Shown here one piece after another: positions 1 through 7,901 of a DNA stretch of 64,000 nucleotides; position 1 is the first letter of the stretch, and the number at the start of each line of letters is the position of its first letter. Source of the stretch: SHWB01 sp050246875. GTDB lineage: Bacteria > Pseudomonadota > Alphaproteobacteria > UBA6615. Under the pieces are notes generated by a model that was given only the letters and a program-made list of their open reading frames with translations, was not told where the DNA came from and did no database searches. The DNA is taken from NCBI GenBank assembly GCA_050246875.1, contig JBFWVF010000005.1, forward strand, positions 248,001-312,000, in the 5' to 3' direction. The position numbers were made by a program, and so were the translations under genes.

Positions 1-206
1 TCGGTCTCGACGCGACCATGCGTTTCTACGACGGCGACGACGACATCGATGCCCTCGCGCCGACGCTCCTGCGCGGCCTCGAGCATGGAATACGTCTTGC
101 CCACGCCCGGATAGGCGCCGAGGAAGACCTTCAGGCGGCCGCGACCTTCCTTCTTCGCCTCTTCGAGAAGAACGTCGGGTGCCGGCCGCTCCTGGTCGTC
201 AGACAT
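1..206 (-). CDS. kdpD: KdpD sensor kinase, N-terminal fragment (runs off the window)
   Basis: Membrane sensor histidine kinase that normally works with KdpE to switch on the kdp operon under potassium limitation. Only the first 68 codons are inside the window. The translation starts MSDDQERPAPDV and contains the P-loop GAYPGVGKTYSMLEAA followed by VVAVVETHGR, the signature of the cytoplasmic KdpD N-terminal domain. The start is ATG at 206-204, with AGGACGG just upstream. It follows kdpC by 93 bases on the same strand, so it probably belongs to the same operon. The transmembrane, GAF and kinase parts, and any kdpE, lie beyond position 1. Confidence 0.93.
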   Translation of the reverse strand, partial: MSDDQERPAPDVLLEEAKKEGRGRLKVFLGAYPGVGKTYSMLEAAQERRREGIDVVVAVVETHGRVET

Positions 207-299
207 TCCGTCCTGCCGTTGGCCGGCACGGCCCGCGAATCTCCGGCCGCACCGAAAGTGTACTCCCTCGGCCGATCGCCAGGCGCGCCGCGCGTGGCA

Positions 300-863
300 T
301 CACCGGCCGCGCCTGTCGAGTGCAAGGTTGAGCTCCAGAACGCTGACGATCCGCTCCGGCGTCACGATGCCGCCGGGCGAGAAGGCGTGCTGGTCGACCA
401 GCCGCTCGACCTCGCCGACGGGCAACCCGCGGGCGTCGGCGACGCGCCGGGCCTGGTACAACGCCGCAGGCGCGGTGATGTGAGGATCGAGCCCGCCGCC
501 GGATGCCGCCGCCAGATCGGCAGGCAGCGGCCGTTCCGGCGTGGCTTCGTAGCGGGCAACAAGCTCGCGTCCGCGCGCTGTCAGGTCGGCGCTCGTCGGC
601 GACTTGTTGCTGCCGGCCGCGGCGGTCGCATCGTAGCCGGTCTTGCCGGCCGCCGAGGGGCGCGGCCAGAAGTAGCGCGGCTCGGTGAAGTTCTGGCCGA
701 CCAGGCGGCTGCCGACAATCCGCCCGTCGGCAGTCCTGATTAGCGAGCCGGCCGCCGTATCGGGAAAGAGCTGGGCAATGCCCAGGATCACTGACGCGTA
801 GCCGGCGACACAGATCAGCATGGTCGCGACGACGAGCCGGGCGCTGGCAATGAACATCGACAT
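300..863 (-). CDS. kdpC: KdpC, subunit of the K+-transporting ATPase
   Basis: Small subunit of the high-affinity KdpFABC potassium pump, thought to stabilise the complex and assist ATP binding. The 187-aa protein has one N-terminal membrane segment (about residues 8-30) and then a periplasmic domain with family features: GSRLVGQNFTEPRYFWPRPSA near residue 50 and NKSPTSADL near 85. The length matches KdpC (about 190 aa). GGAGTG lies shortly before the ATG. The gap to kdpA is 19 bases, so the two genes are co-transcribed. Confidence 0.96.
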   Translation of the reverse strand: MSMFIASARLVVATMLICVAGYASVILGIAQLFPDTAAGSLIRTADGRIVGSRLVGQNFTEPRYFWPRPSAAGKTGYDATAAAGSNKSPTSADLTARGRELVARYEATPERPLPADLAAASGGGLDPHITAPAALYQARRVADARGLPVGEVERLVDQHAFSPGGIVTPERIVSVLELNLALDRRGR

Positions 864-882
864 GGTTACACTCCTGCCTGCG

Positions 883-2559
883 CTAGTTCATGAAGGTGAA
901 GTGCTCGGCGAGCGGTCCCAGTGCCGCCGCCGGAAAGAACGTCAGCGCACCGAACACGAGGATGGTGGCGATCAGCATGAGGGCGAATGTCGCGTCCTCG
1001 ACGCCGAGCGTACCGGCCGTCGTCGCCGCCCGCCGCTTTGTACCGAGCGAGCCCGCGATGGCCAGCGGCAGGATGATCGGAATGAAGCGCGCCAGCAGCA
1101 TGACGATGCCGGTTGCCACGTTCCACGGCACCGTGTTGTCGCCCAGCCCTTCGAAGCCGGACCCGTTGTTGGCGCTGGCGGAGCTGAATTCGTAGAGCAT
1201 CTCGCTGAAGCCGTGCGCGCCGACATTGTTGAGCGTTCCGGTGCCCCACGATGTCGCAGCGAAGAGTGCCGTGCCGCCGAGGATGAAGGCGGCATGGGCA
1301 ACCAGCGCGAGAACGGCGAGCTTCACCTCGCCGGCCTCGACGCGCCGCCCCAGATACTCCGGGGTGCGGCCTACCATCATGCCGGCGAGGAACACGGCGA
1401 CGATGATGTACAGGAACATGTTGATCATGCCGACACCGACACCGCCGAACGTGGCGTTGAGCCACATGCCTATCATCGGCATCAATCCGGTCATCGGATT
1501 CAGGCTATCATGCATGGCGCCGACCGAGCCGTTGCTGGTAGACGTCGTCAGCACGGCCCACAGCGGACCTGAGGCCGAGCCAAAGCGCAGCTCCTTGCCT
1601 TCGAGGTTGCCAACGCCCTGCTCGATGGGAAGCGCGGCAAAGGCCTCTGTCGGCGCAGATTCGAAATACACCGCGCCGCCGATCTTGGCGAGCAGCAGCA
1701 CCAGCATGACGCCGAAGACCACGGCAGCATGGCGCGGGCGCCCGACGATCCGGCCGAACAGCCATACCGACGCCATCGGGATGAGGATGATCGCCACCAT
1801 CGACAGCCCGTTGGTCCAGAAGGTCGGGTTCTCGAGCGGGTGCGTGCTGTTGGGACCGAAGAAGCCGCCGCCGTTGGTGCCGAGCTGCTTGATCGTCAAG
1901 AAGGCCGCCACCGGACCGCGGGCGATGGTCTGCATCGCACCTTCCAGCGTCGTCACCACTGCCGCGCCGTCGAAGGTCATCGGCATGCCGCCGGCGACCA
2001 TCAGCGTGGCGACGACGAGGGCCAGCGGCAGCAGCACCAGGAAAGAGGCCCGCTGCAGGTCGACGAAGAAATTGCCGAGCGGTCGCCCGGCAAGGCCGCG
2101 GGCGAGTGCCGTCAACGCCGCGATGCCGGTCGCCGCCGAGACGAACTGCAGCCACATCAGGCCGCCGAGCTGCGAGAAATAGCTGAGCGTGCTTTCGCCC
2201 GAATAGTGCTGCAGGTTGGTGTTGGACGTGAAGGACGCCGCAGTGTTGAACGCGAGGCTGCCTTCGATCGGGCCCATGCCATCCGGATTGAGCGGCAGGT
2301 ACTGCTGCAGGGCAAGGATGGCGTAGGTCACCGTGAACATCACGGCGTTGAATGCCAGCATCGCGAACACGTATGGCTTCCAGCCTTGCGACGCGCGGGT
2401 CAGCGGGCCGCCGACGGCCTGAAAGACGCGGGTCCAGCCGTCGGGCCCGGTCGCCGGCTGGTCGGGGTCCATGGCCCGCTTCATGTAACGGCCAAGCGGC
2501 CACGAAAGCAGCGCGGTGCCGCCTACAATAACGGCGACGAGAAGTACGGCGTTCAGCAT
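883..2559 (-). CDS. kdpA: KdpA, K+-translocating subunit of the Kdp ATPase
   Basis: The potassium channel-like subunit of KdpFABC, in the inner membrane. The 558-aa product has about ten hydrophobic segments and all four selectivity-filter loops: SNTNLQHYSGE, KQLGTNGGGFFG with NSTHPLENP, TSTSNGSVGAM, and SANNGSGFEG. The chosen start (MLNAVLLVAVIVGG, ATG at 2559-2557) follows GGAGATCGTCCT. An in-frame upstream extension to 2661 is possible but would run through a small membrane-peptide gene and adds an arginine-rich tail unlike KdpA. Unusually, kdpA lies downstream of kdpB. Confidence 0.97.
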   Translation of the reverse strand: MLNAVLLVAVIVGGTALLSWPLGRYMKRAMDPDQPATGPDGWTRVFQAVGGPLTRASQGWKPYVFAMLAFNAVMFTVTYAILALQQYLPLNPDGMGPIEGSLAFNTAASFTSNTNLQHYSGESTLSYFSQLGGLMWLQFVSAATGIAALTALARGLAGRPLGNFFVDLQRASFLVLLPLALVVATLMVAGGMPMTFDGAAVVTTLEGAMQTIARGPVAAFLTIKQLGTNGGGFFGPNSTHPLENPTFWTNGLSMVAIILIPMASVWLFGRIVGRPRHAAVVFGVMLVLLLAKIGGAVYFESAPTEAFAALPIEQGVGNLEGKELRFGSASGPLWAVLTTSTSNGSVGAMHDSLNPMTGLMPMIGMWLNATFGGVGVGMINMFLYIIVAVFLAGMMVGRTPEYLGRRVEAGEVKLAVLALVAHAAFILGGTALFAATSWGTGTLNNVGAHGFSEMLYEFSSASANNGSGFEGLGDNTVPWNVATGIVMLLARFIPIILPLAIAGSLGTKRRAATTAGTLGVEDATFALMLIATILVFGALTFFPAAALGPLAEHFTFMN

Positions 2560-2585
2560 AGGACGATCTCCAGCACGGCCGGCGT

Positions 2586-2666
2586 TCAGGTCCGGTCGAC
2601 CGTCTCGGCAAGCACGAACAGCGCGCCGAAGACGGCGAGTCCGAGGAGCAGGTAGAGCCACAGCAT
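2586..2666 (-). CDS. 26-aa single-pass membrane peptide between kdpB and kdpA
   Basis: A short gene starting ATG at 2666 and ending TGA at 2588-2586, fully inside the kdpB-kdpA gap. The peptide begins MLWLYLLLGLAVFGALFVLA and ends ETVDRT, giving one hydrophobic helix and a short polar tail, the same design as KdpF. AAGGATCC lies just upstream of the start and the frame is separated from both neighbours by 18-26 bases. It is not the KdpF homologue (that lies at 4803-4892). A role as an accessory subunit of the pump is an inference from position and shape. Confidence 0.6.
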   Translation of the reverse strand: MLWLYLLLGLAVFGALFVLAETVDRT

Positions 2667-2684
2667 GGCGAGGATCCTTCTGGT

Positions 2685-4712
2685 CTAGACGAGTCCCAGC
2701 GACGCGATGAGCATGTCGATGAGCTTGATGCCGGCGAATGGCACGACGAGGCCGCCGACACCGTAGACCAGCAGGTTGCGCTGCAGCAGGGCGGCGGCAC
2801 TCGATGGCGTGAAGCGGACGCCGCGCAGCGCCAGCGGGATGAGGGCGACGATGATCAGCGCGTTGAAGATGACCGCCGACAGGATCGCGCTCTCCGGGCT
2901 GGCGAGGTGCATGATGTCGAGGGCGTCGAGCGATGGATAGGCGGCGACGAACATCGCCGGCAGGATGGCGAAGTACTTGGCCACGTCGTTTGCGATGGAG
3001 AACGTCGTCAGCGCGCCGCGGCTGATGAGCAGTTGCTTGCCGATCTGCACCACCTCCATCAGCTTGGTCGGGTCGCTGTCGAGGTCGACGATATTGGCGG
3101 CCTCCCGCGCAGCCTGGGTGCCGTCGTTCATGGCGACGCCGATGTCAGCCTGGGCCAGCGCAGGGGCGTCGTTGGTGCCGTCGCCGCACATCGCCACCAT
3201 GCGTCCCTCCGCCTGCTCGCGGCGGATCCACTCGAGCTTCTTCTCCGGAGTGGCTTCGGCAAGGAAGTCGTCGACACCGGCCTCGGCCGCGATGGCGGCA
3301 GCGGTCAGCGCATTGTCGCCCGTGATCATCACCGTGCGGATACCCATGCGGCGAAGCTGGGCGAAACGGTCGGCGATGCCGGGCTTGACGATGTCCTTGA
3401 GATGGACGACGCCGAGCACCCGGCGATCTCGGGCGACGAGGATCGGCGTGCCGCCGGAGCGTGCGATGTCCTCGACCGTGCGCTTGAGACCCATCGTCTC
3501 GGCCAGGTCGGCGTAGGTCAGTATGGCGTCCTCGGCACCCTTGCGGACCTCGCCATCGGCCAGGTCGGCGCCGCTCATGCGGATCTCGGCGCTGAAGGGG
3601 ATGAATTTTCGTACCTGCGAGGCGTCGGGCGTCACGCCGTACTTGCGCTTCGCCAGCTCGACGATGGAGCGCCCTTCCGGCGTCTCGTCGCTGAGCGAGG
3701 CCAGCGCCGCAGCCTCGGCCAGTTCCTGCATGCCGACGCCACGCGACGGAATGAACTCGTCGGCCATGCGGTTGCCGAAGGTGATGGTGCCGGTCTTGTC
3801 GATGAGCAGCGTGTCGACGTTGCCGGCGGCCTCCACCGCGCGCCCCGACTTGGCGATGACGTTGGCCTGGACCAGTCGGTCCATGCCGGCGATGCCGATG
3901 GCCGACAACAGGCCGCCGATGGTCGTCGGGATCAGGGTGACGAGGAGTGCGATGAGGAAGACAACCGGAATTGCCGCGCCGGAATAGATGGCAAAAGGCT
4001 CCAGCGTGACCACGACGATGAGGAAGATCAGGGTCATGCCGACCAGCAGGATGCTTAGCGCGACCTCGTTCGGCGTCTTCTGCCGTTGCGCGCCCTCCAC
4101 CATGGCGATCATGCGGTCGAGGAAGCTCTCCCCCGGCTTTGCCGTGACGCGCACCTTGAGCCAGTCCGATACCACCCGCGTCCCGCCGGTGACGGCCGAG
4201 CGGTCGCCCCCGCTCTCGCGGATGACCGGCGCCGACTCACCAGTGATCGCCGCCTCGTCAACCGAGGCAATACCCTCGATGACCTCGCCGTCGGCCGGGA
4301 TCAACTCGCCGGCTTCGACCAGCACGACATCGCCGCTGCGCAGCTCGCTGCTGCGCACCGTTTCGTGACCGTCGCCGGCGGGCGCGCCGAGGCGCCTGGC
4401 CATCGTCTCCCGGTGCGTCTCGCGCAGACTGTCGGCGCGCGCCTTGCCTCGGCCTTCGGCGACAGCCTCGGCGAAGTTGGCGAACAGCACCGTGAACCAC
4501 AGCCAGGCGGCGATCTGGCCGATGATGCCGGCATCGGCAGCGCCGAACAGATCGCGCAGGAATGCCAGCGTCGCCAGCACTGCGACGACCTCGACGACGA
4601 ACATCACCGGATTGCGGACTAGCGTGCGCGGATCAAGCTTGCGCACGGAAACCGATAGCGCCTGCAGCACCAGTGCACGGTCGAGCAGGACTATGCTTCG
4701 GGACTTGAGCAT
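2685..4712 (-). CDS. kdpB: KdpB, catalytic P-type ATPase subunit
   Basis: The ATP-hydrolysing P-type ATPase subunit of the Kdp potassium pump. The 675-aa product shows the phosphatase loop TGES (157-160, including the serine used for inhibitory phosphorylation in E. coli KdpB), the phosphorylation motif DKTGT with Asp305, the nucleotide-domain region KFIPFSAEIRMSG, and the hinge motif MCGDGTNDAPAL. The start MLKSRSIVLL follows GGAGATCGAACA; a longer in-frame start at 4796 would overlap the region just after kdpF and looks less likely. Downstream come the small peptide gene and kdpA, so the order is B before A. Confidence 0.97.
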   Translation of the reverse strand: MLKSRSIVLLDRALVLQALSVSVRKLDPRTLVRNPVMFVVEVVAVLATLAFLRDLFGAADAGIIGQIAAWLWFTVLFANFAEAVAEGRGKARADSLRETHRETMARRLGAPAGDGHETVRSSELRSGDVVLVEAGELIPADGEVIEGIASVDEAAITGESAPVIRESGGDRSAVTGGTRVVSDWLKVRVTAKPGESFLDRMIAMVEGAQRQKTPNEVALSILLVGMTLIFLIVVVTLEPFAIYSGAAIPVVFLIALLVTLIPTTIGGLLSAIGIAGMDRLVQANVIAKSGRAVEAAGNVDTLLIDKTGTITFGNRMADEFIPSRGVGMQELAEAAALASLSDETPEGRSIVELAKRKYGVTPDASQVRKFIPFSAEIRMSGADLADGEVRKGAEDAILTYADLAETMGLKRTVEDIARSGGTPILVARDRRVLGVVHLKDIVKPGIADRFAQLRRMGIRTVMITGDNALTAAAIAAEAGVDDFLAEATPEKKLEWIRREQAEGRMVAMCGDGTNDAPALAQADIGVAMNDGTQAAREAANIVDLDSDPTKLMEVVQIGKQLLISRGALTTFSIANDVAKYFAILPAMFVAAYPSLDALDIMHLASPESAILSAVIFNALIIVALIPLALRGVRFTPSSAAALLQRNLLVYGVGGLVVPFAGIKLIDMLIASLGLV

Positions 4713-4802
4713 TGTTCGATCTCCACGCGGAACAGGTGGCGGCGATTGCGGCGCTGCACCCGGCGGGTCTGGTATTGCGCGCCGGCGGTCGCGCACGGGT
4801 CG

Positions 4803-4892
4803 CTAGAACTGCTCCGGCCGGAGCAGCGCATAAAGCAGGTAGCCAAGCAGCAGCAGCGCAACTCCGCCGCCGATCAGGAATTCGAGTGTCAT
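4803..4892 (-). CDS. kdpF: KdpF, small stabilising subunit of the Kdp ATPase
   Basis: A 29-aa hydrophobic peptide that begins MTLEFLIGGGVALLLLGYLL and ends YALLRPEQF. It matches the KdpF pattern of a single helix followed by GYLxYAL and a short C-terminal tail ending in phenylalanine. KdpF lies in the membrane against KdpA and stabilises the complex. GAGGTGAGG precedes the ATG. It is the first gene of the operon and is followed after 90 bases by kdpB. Confidence 0.9.
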   Translation of the reverse strand: MTLEFLIGGGVALLLLGYLLYALLRPEQF

Positions 4893-5178
4893 GGCCTTAC
4901 CTCACCTCCGCGCTCCGCCACGCCGCACCGAGTAACCACCCCGATCGACAAGGGCGGTGCCGACTTGGCGAAGTTGCTTCCCTTGCTGCGTGCAAACATT
5001 CGATATGAAGAAGACTTTGCCTCGAAAAGTGCGGCGCGAGCTGACATGGATCAATCGCGGAGAAATCTATAGGCTGTTTTGTGAAGTTCCTCCCAAGCGG
5101 CACAAGGAACATGTTGCCAAATCCCATAAAAGTGCCATGCCTGTTGCTTGCGACTGCCGTAAAGAATGCATCAATTCT
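4893..5178 (-). promoter_or_regulatory. Region upstream of the kdp operon, presumed promoter region
   Basis: 286 bases between kdpF and the end of the dapA-like gene. It is clearly AT-richer than the genes on both sides at its distal end (TTTATGCAATTTTTATACGG around 5178-5197), which would suit a KdpE-type AT-rich control site, but no clear -35/-10 pair or exact KdpE site can be named. A 76-codon open frame at 4897-5127 has no recognisable content and is not called. Confidence 0.35.
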
Positions 5179-5181
5179 TTA
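5160..5181. repeat. 8-bp AT-rich inverted repeat at the end of the dapA-like gene
   Basis: TAAAGAAT (5160-5167) and ATTCTTTA (5174-5181) are perfect inverted copies around a 6-base spacer, overlapping the stop codon of the dapA-like gene. It may be a weak terminator or an operator in front of kdpF; its AT-rich stem is unlike other hairpins in this window. Confidence 0.5.
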
Positions 5182-6207
5182 TGCAATTTTTATACGGTCC
5201 GGCGCCCAAGCGGCTTCTCGCCCGTCTGGACAAGATGGCGGCCTGCCGCCGCGATCGTCAGCCCAAGGCCGCGATTGTGCGGCGGGCTCGCAGGACGGCT
5301 GTCGGAGCAGCCCCATGCGGACCAGCACCTCGGCGACCTCGATCCGAGTCGCCGCCGCAGGTTCACACAATGGCAACCGCATTTCGGGGCGCATCCGCCC
5401 GAGCAGACTCAGCGCGAACTTCACGGGGATCGGATTGGCTTCGGTCGCGAGCGCACGCACCAAGGGCACCAGCGACGCCCCTATGGTACGCGCCTCGCCA
5501 TAGTAGTCGCCGCGGCGACAGGCCGCGTCCAGCTTCGCGCATTCGCCGGGCACGACGTTGGCGAGAACGGAAATGCAGCCGTTGCCGCCTTTCATCATGA
5601 AGTCGAGGGCGGTCGCATCGTCGCCGCTGAACAGACGGAACGCCTCGCCGAGTTGACGGCGCAGATGCAACGCACGCTCCGGCCGTCCGGTTGCGTCCTT
5701 GAAGCCGACGATCCGAGGTAACTGGGCGAGGCGCTGGAGTGTATCGGCCGTCAGTGTGACGCCGGTTCGCGCCGGCACGTCGTAGAGCAGGATGGGTATC
5801 GAAGTCGCCGCGTGGACAGCCTCGAAATGGCGGAAGATGCCCTCCTGCGGCGGCCGATTGTAGTAGGGCGTCACCACGAGCAGGCCATCAGCACCGGCCC
5901 GTTCGGCCCGTCGCGCGAGTTCGACGGCGTGCGCGGTCTCACTGGATCCGGCGCCGGCGATGACCGGCACGCGTCCATTGACCGCTTTGACCGCGAGCAC
6001 GATGGTGCGCGACTGCTCGACCGCGCTCAGTGTCGGCGCTTCGCCGGTGGTGCCGTTGACGACCAGCGCGGCGATGCCGCTGTCGACCTGCCACCGGCAG
6101 AATTCGACGAAGGCGGGCTCGTCGATGTGGCCCTGGGCGAATGGCGTCGGCGCCGCGCTGACATGGCCAGTCAACGTGTCGATGGGGAGGCGTTGTCGGT
6201 CGGTCAT
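5179..6207 (-). CDS. DapA-family aldolase (4-hydroxy-tetrahydrodipicolinate synthase-like)
   Basis: A class I aldolase of the DHDPS/N-acetylneuraminate lyase family, a TIM barrel that forms a Schiff base with pyruvate. Seen in the sequence: NGTTGEAPTL (TTGE at 53-56), PYYNRPPQEG (114-123), YDVPARTG with Tyr142, and GFKDATG with the Schiff-base Lys170. The 342-aa length exceeds the usual roughly 290 aa because of about 40 extra C-terminal residues that look low-complexity. The start MTDRQRLPID is followed at once by the typical barrel; a longer frame to 6339 would overlap the gene upstream. It lies 8 bases after the 6216-6680 gene, so the two form an operon. It may act in lysine synthesis or on another 2-oxo acid; the substrate cannot be told. 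Confidence 0.88.
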   Translation of the reverse strand: MTDRQRLPIDTLTGHVSAAPTPFAQGHIDEPAFVEFCRWQVDSGIAALVVNGTTGEAPTLSAVEQSRTIVLAVKAVNGRVPVIAGAGSSETAHAVELARRAERAGADGLLVVTPYYNRPPQEGIFRHFEAVHAATSIPILLYDVPARTGVTLTADTLQRLAQLPRIVGFKDATGRPERALHLRRQLGEAFRLFSGDDATALDFMMKGGNGCISVLANVVPGECAKLDAACRRGDYYGEARTIGASLVPLVRALATEANPIPVKFALSLLGRMRPEMRLPLCEPAAATRIEVAEVLVRMGLLRQPSCEPAAQSRPWADDRGGRPPSCPDGREAAWAPDRIKIA

Positions 6208-6215
6208 GGTCAGCC

Positions 6216-6680
6216 TCACGCGGCATGCGCGAGGGCGGGCCGCTTTCGCGCGAAGCACAGGCCGCTGCCGTCCGACAGCCGCTGCGTCATCCATGTCAGG
6301 CCGAAACCGTATTCGGCCAGCAGCCGACGCAACCGGCATAGCCGCCCGGAGGACAGATGGCCGGCGAGGCGCAGTACAACCCGGCTGCCGGCACGCATCG
6401 TCCGACCAAGCGATCCGAGGGCACGGCGCAGATCGGGCTCGCGGCGGGGATCGACGATGATCAGCAGGTCGGCCGGCGCCGCCGGGTCATGGGGTCCGCC
6501 CTGCGGGGCCCGGCACGCGGCACGAGCGACGCCGCGGCGGCACAGTGCCGCCAGCAGGTCGATCTGGCCGGTGCCGACGATGGTGACCGCCTGACCGGGC
6601 GTCGTCGCGCAGGCGTCGACCAGTTCTTCGCAGACGCCGGCCCGGCAATGCTCAGGCGAACGGGGTGATGTCGGGCGCAT
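6216..6680 (-). CDS. Hypothetical protein with methyltransferase-like features
   Basis: 154 aa, not firmly recognised. A glycine-rich loop, VTIVGTGQIDLLAALCRRG (about residues 33-51), followed by ADLLIIVDPRRE and a later SRVVLRLAG strand resembles the beta-alpha layout of a Rossmann-like SAM-binding domain, but no substrate or catalytic motif is visible. The start is well supported: AGGAGG sits six bases before the ATG at 6680-6678, whereas the longer frame to 6782 has no such site. The stop is 8 bases from the dapA-like gene, suggesting a functional link. Confidence 0.6.
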   Translation of the reverse strand: MRPTSPRSPEHCRAGVCEELVDACATTPGQAVTIVGTGQIDLLAALCRRGVARAACRAPQGGPHDPAAPADLLIIVDPRREPDLRRALGSLGRTMRAGSRVVLRLAGHLSSGRLCRLRRLLAEYGFGLTWMTQRLSDGSGLCFARKRPALAHAA

Positions 6681-6930
6681 GACTTCCTCCTGGCCCTGGC
6701 CGGGCCGGTTGTTTTCGTCGGAAGACAAGCTGGTGCGTGCCGCCATCAAGGTGCCATGACGGTTGCGCGGCAAGGGCGACAAATCCGAGCAAAACTTTTA
6801 CGCGCCCTTGACACGGGCGCGAACTCCGGCTGTGCAGGTTCTTATGCCGAAGCAGAGATGCGCGCCGACGAGCTACTCGATAAGAGTGACACGGGTAGCC
6901 AGCGGGTTTAGCGGCGCATCAGGATTCCGG

Positions 6931-7173
6931 CTAAGTGCGCAACCGGTGCAAGATTCTGTAACCATTTTCTTGCGTGGCGTACGCCGCTCGCCCGCCGGTG
7001 TCGGAAGCGTCACTTCCATCGATGAAGCCAGCATCCAATGCCAGCCAGCCGTGGTAGGCGATCTGTTCGCGGCTATAGCTTTCGATCTCGATCTCCGCGG
7101 TAAATGCAGGCTCGTCCCCTTGGGCCTCGACGTAGAGCAGAATTTCTCGGAGTAGGCCGAGGTCGCGCTTCAT
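6931..7173 (-). CDS. DUF2513-like protein, apparently C-terminally truncated
   Basis: 80 aa starting MKRDLGLLREILLYVE and containing IEIESYSREQIAYHGWL then DAGFIDG, the winged-helix-like first half of DUF2513 proteins. The expected second half, with its LTWxGHEFLD-type motif, is missing: the frame ends in HRLRT and neither other frame restores it. The gene lies in an AT-richer patch (about 6760-7350) unlike the flanking genes, which suggests a decayed acquired gene. DUF2513 has no established function and is often linked to mobile elements. Confidence 0.5.
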   Translation of the reverse strand: MKRDLGLLREILLYVEAQGDEPAFTAEIEIESYSREQIAYHGWLALDAGFIDGSDASDTGGRAAYATQENGYRILHRLRT

Positions 7174-7352
7174 TGCCGCCGCCCACAGCATCCGCGTCGC
7201 ACAATCCTGCCAAATCTGCACCGATTGCGCGAACATGGGCGGAAACATGGGCATGCCAGAACGATCATGCCTAAGCCTTTGATCAAACGAAAAGTCTGGC
7301 AGACACCCCATCCGCCATTTGGCAGCGATGGCAGTGTCGTGCGGGGAATCCC

Positions 7353-7901
7353 CTACCCGCCGCCCTGCGCCAGCGGCTTCGCGTTCCATGTCGCGGTGAA
7401 GCGCATGGCGGCGAAGTGGAAGCCGATGAAGCTGCCGACCTCCATGATCTCGGCGTCGCTCCAGTGCCGGCGCATGCCGTCGTAGAAGGCGCGGTCGACC
7501 TTCTCGGCGTCGAGGAAGAGCTGGTCGCCGTAGCGCATGAACCACTTCTCGGCGTCGGTGAAGAGGGCTGAGTCGTCGTAATCGCCGAGCGCCGCCTGCA
7601 CCTCCTCCTCGGTCATGCCCTCGGCGATCGCCTTCTTCGAGCGCAGGCCGGAGAAGTAGCTGTCGCCGCAGAACTGCGCGAGCTGCAGGCGGATCAGCTC
7701 CTTCAGGCGATGGGGGACGTTACCCTCGTAGTGCGATTGCAGGATCATCCGCATCGTCGGCACGGCCATGGTGTTGGCGCGCGCGATGATGCGGACGAAC
7801 AGGGAGTCGGGCACGCCCAGCTCCTCGTCGCAGCGCCGCGCGATCTCGCGCAGCTCCGGGTCCTCGATGTCGTCGAGCGCCAGCGGCCGGATGTTCGACA
7901 T
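7353..7901 (-). CDS. AhpD/carboxymuconolactone decarboxylase-fold protein lacking the redox pair
   Basis: 182-aa all-helical CMD-fold protein. At the place where family members carry the CxxC peroxidase motif this one reads FCGDSYFSGLRSKKA: aligned on the trailing RS, the two redox positions hold Asp and Phe, and the only cysteine is displaced by three residues. Its ATG shares one base with the TGA of the preceding selenoprotein-like gene (TGATG), so the two are translationally coupled. It may be a structural partner of that protein rather than a peroxidase; this is inferred from sequence only. Confidence 0.85.
   Translation of the reverse strand: MSNIRPLALDDIEDPELREIARRCDEELGVPDSLFVRIIARANTMAVPTMRMILQSHYEGNVPHRLKELIRLQLAQFCGDSYFSGLRSKKAIAEGMTEEEVQAALGDYDDSALFTDAEKWFMRYGDQLFLDAEKVDRAFYDGMRRHWSDAEIMEVGSFIGFHFAAMRFTATWNAKPLAQGGG

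Noticed and set aside
883..2661. Longer kdpA starting at 2661 with an arginine-rich N-terminus
   Set aside because: The extra 34 residues are unlike KdpA and overlap the 26-codon membrane peptide; MLNAVLL at 2559 has its own ribosome site and is the normal start.
5082..5097. TGTGA-N6-TCCCA as a fourth CRP site near kdp
   Set aside because: Only a half match, outside the caspase locus and lacking the GCWGTGRRNTG extension shared by the other three.
4897..5127. 76-codon minus-strand frame upstream of kdpF
   Set aside because: No recognisable content, AT-rich start region and no ribosome site; treated as promoter region.
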